From contig CALBHI010000328.1 of the NCBI GenBank assembly GCA_937894535.1, forward strand, positions 1-8,325: a stretch of 8,325 bases of DNA, in the 5' to 3' direction. Source of the DNA: an uncultured Verrucomicrobiota bacterium (GTDB lineage: Bacteria > Verrucomicrobiota > Kiritimatiellia > CAIVKH01). Both the position numbers and the translations under genes were made by a program. Shown one piece after another: positions 1 to 7,415 of this stretch; the stretch's first letter is position 1, and each line of letters starts with the position of its first letter. The notes under the pieces are model-generated. The model saw only the letters and a program-made list of their open reading frames with translations, ran no database searches and had not been told where the DNA came from.

Positions 1-3000
1 CTGGACATTGGCGGTGCAGGTGGCCACGGTGCCGGTCACATGGATGGTCAGGGCGGAAGCGGCGCGGGTATAGTCCGAGCCGCCACCGGCGAGCGCGAGC
101 AACGTGGCATTGCTCCAGATCAGCGTGGAACCGACGATGGCATCGGGAGCGGGTGACGCCCCGACGTAGGCCACGGTATCGGGCAATACATCGGTCAGGA
201 TAAGGTGCTGGGCTTCGGCGGAGGATGTACCGCTGTGGTCGATGGTGATGCGGTAGCCGAGGATATCGCCGGGATTGCCGGGCACGGTCGCGGTGGTGAA
301 CGAGGCATCGCCACGGGTGATGTTGCGCGAGGCTTTGGTGATGGTGAGGATGGGGCGGCCGAGGGTGGCGGTGGCCACGGTCGAGGAGTTGGTCAGGCGG
401 AAGCCGCAGTTGTCGCGGTAGGAGGCATCCGCGCGGTAATTCTGGGTCGAGGATACACCATCGCAACCGACATTCACGGTGTAGTGGATCTTGACGAGTT
501 GGCTGGGCAGCAAGGTGGCCAGTTCCGGAATCTGGGCGATATCCCACTGCAACGGGCTGGCCGTCGTGCCGGCACCGGACGGATCGGGAATGGCGTTGGT
601 GGCTCCGTTGTCGATGCTGACGCGGGCGCTGCCGGGGACATAGGCTGCGCCTTGCGGCAGGACATGGCGGGCGACCACATCGTAGGCGTTGCCGGCGCCG
701 CTGTTGCGGATCTGCATGAGCACGGGACCATCGGCGCACAGCAGGTGGTTGCTCGGGAAGGTGGTGGCGGAGGCCAGGTTCGGCGACGAGGGGATGAAGG
801 TCGCGGTGTCGGTGGCCGAGACGCAAACGGACTGCTTGCAGCCGGAGCTCACGGTGACGCGCAACTGGTTGGGCAGGCATGCGGAGATGTGGTTGGTCAC
901 ATAGATCGAGACCAGTTTGTTGGGAGGAAGGTCATCGGCCATGCCATCGCCATCGCCATCGACGAGCCCCCCGAACGGCGTGGCCGACTGGAAAGTCCAG
1001 GTCAGGTTGGTGGCGGAGGAGGAAGCGGGAGCCAATCCGGCTCCACGGAAGATCACATTCGCCGGGAAGGCTACTTCGCTGGACATGTTGTACGCGGTGG
1101 CGGCGCCGGAGTTGTAGAAGTCGACGCGGTAGACGTAGGTCGTACCGGAAATGAAGGCGACTTCAGGCTCGAGGTAGGCGCTGACCAGCGAGTCGTTGAA
1201 AGCGGGGATGGTGTTGGTGGCGGAGTAGGCGATCTGGGTCGCGGGCGACTGATCATCCTGGCAGCGGCGGTTGAAACGCACGAAGGCGCGCAGGGTTTCA
1301 CCGCTCTCCTTGGCGCAGGAACCGAGCAGCCGGAAGTGGAGCGATCCAACGCCGTTGGTGCGGAGATCGCCGAGCGACCAGACGAGCTGGGTGGCGGTCA
1401 CCGCGGGTTCGACCGATGCGAGGGCCGATCCGGCCAGCGTATAGAAATTGGAGATCGACGAAGAGTTGCTCAGGTAGGTGTAGCTGGCTTGGCCGTTCTG
1501 GTTGGCATCAAGATCGAGCACAACCTCCACGTCGTAGACCGGGAAGGTCCGGTTGGTCAGCTGTGAAAGCGCGGGTAGCGTATACTGGTCGAGGACGATG
1601 CGACCGGACGCGACACCACAGGCATCCTGCCCCACGAGGGCATCGAGTTCGATGCCGAGCATGCCGTAGCCGGCATTGACGATTTCCGTATCGGTTACCG
1701 TTCCGCAACCGGGCAGGACAAACGACGAGCGGTCGGTAATTTGACCGGAGTTCGTCGGAGATACGGTCCACACAATCTCCATGCGACTGGCCACGGACGA
1801 GGGGGCGGCAAGTCCGGCCGTGGCAAAATTGGTGAAGCTGATACGCAGGCTGGTGCCGGTGCGGATAAACGCAGCAAAGGTATAATCCACGCCATCGACG
1901 AGCACCCGGATGTCGTTCGTATTGACCAGTTGCAGCAGGCCGCCACCGAGGTTGTTGGAGAACGCCACCCCGTTCCAGTCGGCATTGGTGGCGTAAAGCA
2001 GGCTGCTGACGCGGGTGGTGACGGTGAGGATTTCGCACATTTCCGCGGTGGCGGGGATGATTTCCGATACGGCGAAGCTGCAGCCTCCGGTACCGGTGGT
2101 TCCGGTGGAGCAGTGCGAGCCGCTGATCGTGAACAGGTAACTTTCGCCGCTGCCGGAGACCGGATACGAACATCCCACGCAATCGGTCACGTTCGAGGCG
2201 ATGACGCGGTTCACCCGCGTACCCGCCACGGCGCAGGAATCGGCCCAGGCGACCGTGAACGACCCCGTGAACACGCCCGATCCGCTCAGGGTCAGGTTCC
2301 AGCGCACATTGGTCCCGCCCGAAACCGTGCCGCCGCCGAGCACGTTGGTGATCCAGTAGGATGCGCTGTAGCCCATCTGGTCGACCACGGTGACCGCGGT
2401 GTTGGAGAAGTTCTGGTAGGTGAAGTACACGTTCACATTCAGCGAGGAGGCGGTGCCGCTGGTGTTGCCCGGCATGACCTTGTAGACACTGGCGGAGGGT
2501 GTATTGGAAATGACCGTGGTCATGGTCAGGGTCGGGTTGGCGTACTCCAGCGCGCAATCGTCTTGATAGGCCGCCCGGAAGAGTACTTGCTTCTCGCTGG
2601 TATCGAGCGGGCAGGATCCGCCAGGGAGCAGGGTCAGGGTGACATTGGTGCTGGCACCCGGGGCGAGGTTGCCCATGGCCACGCGGTTCAGGTTGGTTTG
2701 GTACGAGGCCCCGGACAGGGAGTAGCCGGCAGGCAACGTCGGGGTCAGGAACAGGTTGAGGGCGGCACCCACATCCGCGCCAGCGGCATTGGTCATATGG
2801 AGGGTGATGGATTTGCCGCCACAGGTTGGCAAACCGATCGTGCCCGCGGGGGTGATGGATCCGGACAACGACGCGTAGCGGTACATGAACTCGATCGAGG
2901 CACCTTCCGAACCGCCCAGGGTGGTATCGAAACAGGTGCCGACCGGAGCCGCCGTCAGTCCGCTGCAACTGCTGCGCGCATCGATGGTGTTGTACAGGCC

Positions 3001-4317
3001 TTCACAGGCCATGATGCGGCCGGTGACCACGATCGATACGCTTTCGCCGGGATCCAGCGAGGCGAGCGCGGGAACGGTGGCGGCGGACCAGACCACCGTG
3101 GTCAGGCTGCCATATGGTGCGGCGTTGGTCGGCGGGTGGCTGAAGCCTAGAAACTGGATGCCCGGACCACGCGAATCCACCAACTCCACATTGCTGGCGG
3201 CACCAAACCCGACGTTTTCCACCGTGACCGTCCAGGTGACGGTATCAAGATAGCCGGCCTGCTGGATCAGGGGGCGCTTGAACACGTTCAGGTGTGATCC
3301 CTGCACGGTGACGGAGTAGATCGCCGACGCGGCCCCGACACTACCGCCAGCCGGTTGCTGGTAACGGGCAAGGGTCCGGAGATTCGCCGAGGCGGAGGAA
3401 CAGCTCAACTCGACCTTGAACACGATGGTCACTTCGCCGCCCTGGCTGATACCGGCCAGAATCGTCCCCGTTCCGGGGTTCGGAGGATTTCCGGCAACCC
3501 AGTCGGCGGCCCGGTTGTTATCCGCATTCGCGGGATTGCGGACAATCGACCGTCCCTCGGCCACCGCCGTGACGCCAGGACTGAAAGCCGCGCTGGAACC
3601 GCCATAGGAAACCGCATCCACGGTTACATTCGCGGCGTTCTTCAAGAACAACCCGTCGGCAAAATTGTTGAGCCCACTGCCAATGGTGTCATCCGACACC
3701 TCGGTGAGGATACCGCTGAACGAAGGATACAGAATCCGGAAGGCATTGGTACAGGCCGCCACAACCACATAGCCACCCGCCGGCACGGTGATGGCGGGAA
3801 GCGCGTCGGACTGGCCCGGCAAGGCATCGACGATGGTATAACCCGCCAGCGAGATATCCGACGCGGTGGGATTGTAGATCTCAAACCATTCGTTGGTGTC
3901 CTCATAGTTGGCATCACCCACCGGATCATACATGACTTCACTGATCAGGAGATGGCCGATGCCGCTGTCGCTGGTCGCGCCACTGAAATCCCACACGAGA
4001 TTGGTCCCGCCCTGCACAACCGGTTCAGCGGCGGCGCCAGAAAGGATCTGCCCGTTGGGCAGGGTAATGACCGTCTGGTTGGTGACGTAATACATGCCCT
4101 GCGCGATCTGGTTGGTAATCCACAAGGCATCAAGCGTACTGCCGCTGTTCACGAACCGAGATGTCACCGTCAACGTGTCGCACCAGCTGGCCGCGGAACC
4201 GGTGCCGATCGAAACGGAAACCTGCGCCGATGCGGGTAAGGATGAAAGGTGAAAACAGAGAACGAAACCGATCATCTTGGCAACCTGCAGCCCCCACCAT
4301 GCCGTTCGTTTCATCAT
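1..4317 (-). CDS. Very large exported protein with lamin-tail and DUF11-like modules (C-terminus outside window)
   Basis: One stop-free frame runs from ATG at 4317 to the left edge, giving at least 1,439 residues and no visible stop. Residues 1-31 look like a Sec signal peptide: MMKR, then a hydrophobic stretch (about 15-27) and an A-S-A cleavage site before Gln32. Residues about 122-240 match a lamin-tail domain (starting LLISEVMYDP, with NEWFEIYNP, then AGGYVVVA, ending AVSYGG). After that come beta-rich modules with the DUF11/CARDB pattern (ENVGFGAASNVELVD, YNSGAATAYN, RNSGAGNAYDV), clearest near residues 343-435, 1045-1110, 1180-1270 and 1322 onward. I count 26 cysteines in the visible mature part. 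Two Asp/Asn-rich loops, at 935-943 and 1120-1129, resemble calcium loops. A surface, adhesion or structural role is inferred from the architecture; no catalytic motif is seen. M2 is an equally possible start, and no strong ribosome site is visible. It is divergent from the purine operon. How it is anchored cannot be told without the C-terminus. Confidence 0.85.
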   Translation of the reverse strand, partial: MMKRTAWWGLQVAKMIGFVLCFHLSSLPASAQVSVSIGTGSAASWCDTLTVTSRFVNSGSTLDALWITNQIAQGMYYVTNQTVITLPNGQILSGAAAEPVVQGGTNLVWDFSGATSDSGIGHLLISEVMYDPVGDANYEDTNEWFEIYNPTASDISLAGYTIVDALPGQSDALPAITVPAGGYVVVAACTNAFRILYPSFSGILTEVSDDTIGSGLNNFADGLFLKNAANVTVDAVSYGGSSAAFSPGVTAVAEGRSIVRNPANADNNRAADWVAGNPPNPGTGTILAGISQGGEVTIVFKVELSCSSASANLRTLARYQQPAGGSVGAASAIYSVTVQGSHLNVFKRPLIQQAGYLDTVTWTVTVENVGFGAASNVELVDSRGPGIQFLGFSHPPTNAAPYGSLTTVVWSAATVPALASLDPGESVSIVVTGRIMACEGLYNTIDARSSCSGLTAAPVGTCFDTTLGGSEGASIEFMYRYASLSGSITPAGTIGLPTCGGKSITLHMTNAAGADVGAALNLFLTPTLPAGYSLSGASYQTNLNRVAMGNLAPGASTNVTLTLLPGGSCPLDTSEKQVLFRAAYQDDCALEYANPTLTMTTVISNTPSASVYKVMPGNTSGTASSLNVNVYFTYQNFSNTAVTVVDQMGYSASYWITNVLGGGTVSGGTNVRWNLTLSGSGVFTGSFTVAWADSCAVAGTRVNRVIASNVTDCVGCSYPVSGSGESYLFTISGSHCSTGTTGTGGCSFAVSEIIPATAEMCEILTVTTRVSSLLYATNADWNGVAFSNNLGGGLLQLVNTNDIRVLVDGVDYTFAAFIRTGTSLRISFTNFATAGLAAPSSVASRMEIVWTVSPTNSGQITDRSSFVLPGCGTVTDTEIVNAGYGMLGIELDALVGQDACGVASGRIVLDQYTLPALSQLTNRTFPVYDVEVVLDLDANQNGQASYTYLSNSSSISNFYTLAGSALASVEPAVTATQLVWSLGDLRTNGVGSLHFRLLGSCAKESGETLRAFVRFNRRCQDDQSPATQIAYSATNTIPAFNDSLVSAYLEPEVAFISGTTYVYRVDFYNSGAATAYNMSSEVAFPANVIFRGAGLAPASSSATNLTWTFQSATPFGGLVDGDGDGMADDLPPNKLVSIYVTNHISACLPNQLRVTVSSGCKQSVCVSATDTATFIPSSPNLASATTFPSNHLLCADGPVLMQIRNSGAGNAYDVVARHVLPQGAAYVPGSARVSIDNGATNAIPDPSGAGTTASPLQWDIAQIPELATLLPSQLVKIHYTVNVGCDGVSSTQNYRADASYRDNCGFRLTNSSTVATATLGRPILTITKASRNITRGDASFTTATVPGNPGDILGYRITIDHSGTSSAEAQHLILTDVLPDTVAYVGASPAPDAIVGSTLIWSNATLLALAGGGSDYTRAASALTIHVTGTVATCTANVQ

Positions 4318-4347
4318 AGTAATGCCATGCCTTGAATCGAGTACCCA

Positions 4348-4365
4348 ACGTCCAACATGGGACGT
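4348..4365 (-). other. Small inverted repeat in the leader of the large exported-protein gene
   Basis: ACGTCC (4348-4353) and GGACGT (4360-4365) form a perfect 6-bp stem around a 6-base loop. It would sit 31-48 bases upstream of the start codon in the minus-strand transcript. It could be an RNA hairpin or a dyad operator. With only 6 bp, chance occurrence is possible. Confidence 0.3.
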
Positions 4366-4440
4366 AGGCCGCCAAAGTGGAACCTGAAAATCTCCTGCTT
4401 ACAAGGTAGTGGAATCCATTAATGATCAAGCGATTAGAAC

Positions 4441-4466
4441 GCCCGGAGACGGGCAAAACTACCCGT
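4441..4466. other. Overlapping, mutually exclusive inverted repeats in the divergent spacer
   Basis: GCCCG (4441-4445) pairs with CGGGC (4450-4454) around the tetraloop GAGA, which is a GNRA-type loop when read on the plus strand. The shared CGGG can instead pair downstream: ACGGG (4449-4453) with CCCGT (4462-4466). Two alternative stems sharing one strand are typical of RNA switches and attenuators. The stems are only 5 bp and no ligand-binding core is recognised, so this is only suggestive. Confidence 0.3.
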
Positions 4467-4518
4467 TTACAAGTAGACCCCGGAGGTCGTGAGAGGGCTG
4501 CTCCCGCCGACGAGTGGA

Positions 4519-4543
4519 GTTTTCGCAAAGGTGCGAATAAAAC
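4519..4543 (+). other. Inverted repeat in the purB leader
   Basis: TTCGCA (4522-4527) and TGCGAA (4532-4537) are perfect 6-bp arms around AAGG. The outer GTT (4519-4521) can also pair with AAC (4541-4543) if three bases are bulged. It lies about 90-110 bases upstream of the purB start. It could be a leader hairpin or the dyad binding site of a purine regulator. It has no T run, so it is not an intrinsic terminator on the plus strand. Confidence 0.35.
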
Positions 4544-4617
4544 GTCGCTCATTCCTGTTTTGCCCTTTCCGCTCGGGTGGTCCTTTGCTAGGTTCCGACC
4601 TTCCACCATCGTTCACC

Positions 4618-4624
4618 GAGAGGA
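4618..4624 (+). promoter_or_regulatory. Ribosome binding site of purB
   Basis: GAGAGGA lies five bases before the ATG at 4630. For the alternative in-frame ATG at 4624, the same purine run would overlap or touch the start codon. The spacing therefore favours 4630. Confidence 0.7.
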
Positions 4625-4629
4625 TGCTG

Positions 4630-5954
<1,325 letters not shown>

Positions 5955-5955
<1 letters not shown>

Positions 5956-6986
5956 TGAAAAAAGGCTCCTCGGTCTATTCCTCCGCTGGTGTCGACATCG
6001 ACGCCAAGATGAATGCGTTGAAGAACGCGAAGAAGCTGATCCAATCGACCCTGACCCCCGGCGCGGTGAACACCTGGGGTTCATTCGGCGGGCTGTTCCA
6101 GTCGCCCGGCAAGGACGAGCTGCTGGTGAGCAGCATGGACGGCGTCGGCACCAAACTGAAGGTCGCGACGATGGCCAACCGCCACGACACGGTCGGGCAG
6201 GACATCGTGAACCACTGCGTGAACGACATTCTCGTCCAAGGCGCGCGCCCGCTGTTTTTCCTCGACTACATCGGCGTCGCAAAGATGGATCCGCTGATGA
6301 TCGCCGGATTGCTCAAGGGCGTGGTCAAGGCCTGCCGGGAGAACGGCTGCGCGTTGATCGGCGGCGAAACTGCCGAACTGCCTGGCCTCTATCCGCCGGG
6401 CGAATACGACCTGGTCGGCACCATCATCGGCGCGGTGAAGAAGAAGGACGTGATCACCGGCCGGCAGATCCGGAAAGGCGATGTGCTGATCGGCCTGCCC
6501 TCCTCCGGGTGCCACACCAATGGGTATACCCTCGCCCGCCATGCTTTGTTCGACCAGGCGGGACTGGGCATCCACGACCGCGTGCCGGGCCTTAAGGCCA
6601 CCGCCGCCGAAGCGCTGCTGGCGGTGCACCGCAGCTACCTGAAACCGGTGCTGGCCCTGCGCAAGGTGGTGCCGGTGCGCGGGCTCGCCCACATCACCGG
6701 CGGCGGCTTCCCCGACAACATCAAACGGGTACTGCCCGACAACGTGGACGCGGCGGTGGACACCCGCGGCTGGACGCCCCCCGCCCTGTTCCGGTTTATT
6801 CAGCAGGCGGCCAAGGTCGAGGCGGAGGAAATGTACCGCGTTTTCAACATGGGTGTCGGTTTGGTCATCGCCGTCCGCGAAACCGACGTGGTCAAGGCGG
6901 TGGCCGCGCTGAAGAAGGCCGGCGAAAAACCGCTGGTCGTTGGCTCCGTGGTCCGCGGCTCCGGTTCCGTGCAGATGACCTACTAA
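5955..6986 (+). CDS. purM: Phosphoribosylformylglycinamidine cyclo-ligase (AIR synthetase)
   Basis: This 343-residue enzyme uses ATP to close the imidazole ring of FGAM, giving AIR, the fifth step of purine synthesis. It is a cytoplasmic homodimer of the PurM/PurL/SelD/ThiL/HypE ATP-binding fold. Conserved segments are in order: SSMDGVGTKLKV (D62-L68), QDIVNHCVNDILVQGA, GGETAELPG (136-144), SSGCHTNGY (about 183-191), HITGGGFPDN (246-255) and MYRVFNMGVG. Length matches E. coli PurM (345 residues), so the gene is complete. Its ATG shares the A of the purB TGA stop. The last two bases of its TAA stop are also the first two bases of the left inverted repeat of the next element, so the insertion sits exactly at the end of this gene. 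The C-terminus (GSGSVQMTY) has normal length and shows no sign of truncation. Confidence 0.97.
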
Positions 6987-7013
6987 CCACGAATTCACAC
7001 GAATGAACACGAA
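6985..7013 (+). repeat. Left inverted-repeat arm
   Basis: The arm begins AACCACGAAT. CACGAA recurs at 6988-6993, 6998-7003 and 7008-7013, an exact 10-bp period. Its first two bases complete the purM TAA stop, and the ATG of the GxxExxY gene (7003-7005) lies inside it. Confidence 0.75.
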
Positions 7014-7362
7014 GGATCTAATCCACAAGGAAGAGGTATTCTCCATCGTGGGTGTCGCCATGGAGGTCCTGAACGCTTTGGGCCACGGCTTTCATGAAAA
7101 ACCATACGAAAACGCGATGGTCGTGGAGTTTGGCCTGCGCGGTATCGCCTATCGACAACAGCCGGAATTCCCGATTCTTTTCAAAAACGTAAAAGTCTCT
7201 TCTTACATCCCCGACCTGATCGCCTTCGAAAAGGTGATTATTGACACCAAGGTCATTCCGGCCATCACCGATCTCGAGCGGGGTAAGATGCTAAACTACC
7301 TTCGGGTCACTGGCCTTCGCGTGGGCTTGATCATCAACTTCCAAAAAGCAAAGCTGGAATGA
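7003..7362 (+). CDS. GxxExxY family protein, probably cut short by a late nonsense codon
   Basis: This 119-residue protein belongs to the GxxExxY family, named for the motif seen here as G29-F-H-E32-K-P-Y35. The family is usually predicted to have a PD-(D/E)xK nuclease-like fold. Matching residues here are P70-D71 and I80-D81-T82-K83. The helix before the motif (FSIVGVAMEVLNALG) and the segment MLNYLRVTGLRVGLIINF near the end are typical. Its cellular function is not established. It ends KLE followed by TGA (7360-7362), then codons for ERIVL and a second TGA (7378-7380). As I recall the family, the usual end is KLEW(K/R/E)RI(V/I)L, so the TGA probably replaces TGG and removes the last six residues. 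The start lies within the left repeat with no clear ribosome site. Its base composition is poorer in GC than the pur genes, consistent with arrival by transfer. Confidence 0.85.
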   Translation: MNTKDLIHKEEVFSIVGVAMEVLNALGHGFHEKPYENAMVVEFGLRGIAYRQQPEFPILFKNVKVSSYIPDLIAFEKVIIDTKVIPAITDLERGKMLNYLRVTGLRVGLIINFQKAKLE

Positions 7363-7380
7363 GAACGCATCGTCCTCTGA

Positions 7381-7409
7381 TTCGAGTCCATTCGCGTCCA
7401 TTCGTGGTT
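7381..7409 (-). repeat. Right inverted-repeat arm
   Basis: Read on the minus strand, it begins AACCACGAAT like the left arm and matches it at 24 of 29 positions, differing at arm positions 11, 12, 15, 22 and 25. It carries CACGAA, CGCGAA and CTCGAA (plus-strand 7401-7406, 7391-7396 and 7381-7386), again with a 10-bp period. It starts directly after the second TGA of the GxxExxY frame and ends six bases before the purH ATG. Confidence 0.75.
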
Positions 7410-7415
7410 GAACTT

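Larger units (their letters stand above)
4318..4629. other. Divergent intergenic spacer, no supported gene
   Basis: This 312-bp stretch separates the start of the large minus-strand gene from purB, so it should hold both promoters. Frames that cross it are short or are extensions and shadows of neighbouring genes, and I find none with family resemblance. It contains several inverted repeats (listed separately) and an imperfect direct repeat, TTACAAGGTAG at 4399-4409 and TTACAAGTAG at 4467-4476. I see no tRNA T-arm and no terminator-like T run after a stem. I do not recognise a known riboswitch class, and no convincing -35/-10 pair stands out on either strand. Confidence 0.6.
6985..7409. mobile_element. 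Putative GxxExxY cassette bounded by imperfect inverted repeats
   Basis: A 425-bp unit lies between purM and purH. Two 29-bp arms in opposite orientation (6985-7013 and 7381-7409) match at 24 of 29 positions and enclose a single GxxExxY gene that fills nearly all the space between them. Its interior is less GC-rich than its neighbours: by hand count 7141-7200 has 26 G/C of 60, against 40 of 60 at 6361-6420 in purM. No transposase is encoded and no target-site duplication is evident. If it moves it must be mobilised in trans, or the repeats may be recombination sites. Mobility is inferred from the arrangement, not shown. Confidence 0.5.

Noticed and set aside
205..1566. Long plus-strand open frame opposite the large exported-protein gene, very rich in Gly, Arg and Val
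   Set aside because: It is antisense to a continuous frame with signal peptide and recognisable domains. Its composition is a low-complexity by-product of GC-rich codons, and I recognise no family.
1741..3150. Second long plus-strand open frame (469 codons) over the same gene
   Set aside because: Same reason: it is a shadow of the minus-strand codons, with no recognisable motif.
4433..4461. Possible minus-strand promoter, TCTAAT (4433-4438) with TAGTTT 17 bp upstream
   Set aside because: The -10 resembles the consensus but the -35 does not, and such matches are common by chance.
4440..4466. Intrinsic terminator between the divergent genes
   Set aside because: The stem is short and no T run follows on either strand. 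No gene ends here that would need one.
4559..4600. Possible purB promoter around TTGCCC and TGCTAGGTT
   Set aside because: Spacing is too long or the match too poor for a confident call.
4489..4629. Upstream extension of purB, using a start at 4489 or the ATG at 4624
   Set aside because: The extension has no PurB similarity. The start at 4630 has a well-spaced GAGAGGA and gives the family N-terminus and the expected active-site histidine numbering.
7381..7409. Right repeat as part of a minus-strand gene encoding NHEWTRMDSNQ
   Set aside because: This peptide is just the translated repeat, and the rest of that frame is antisense to purH. It is not a real protein.
6985..7409. CRISPR array or an autonomous insertion sequence
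   Set aside because: Only two arms exist, in inverted orientation, with no spacers. No transposase is encoded and no target duplication is visible.
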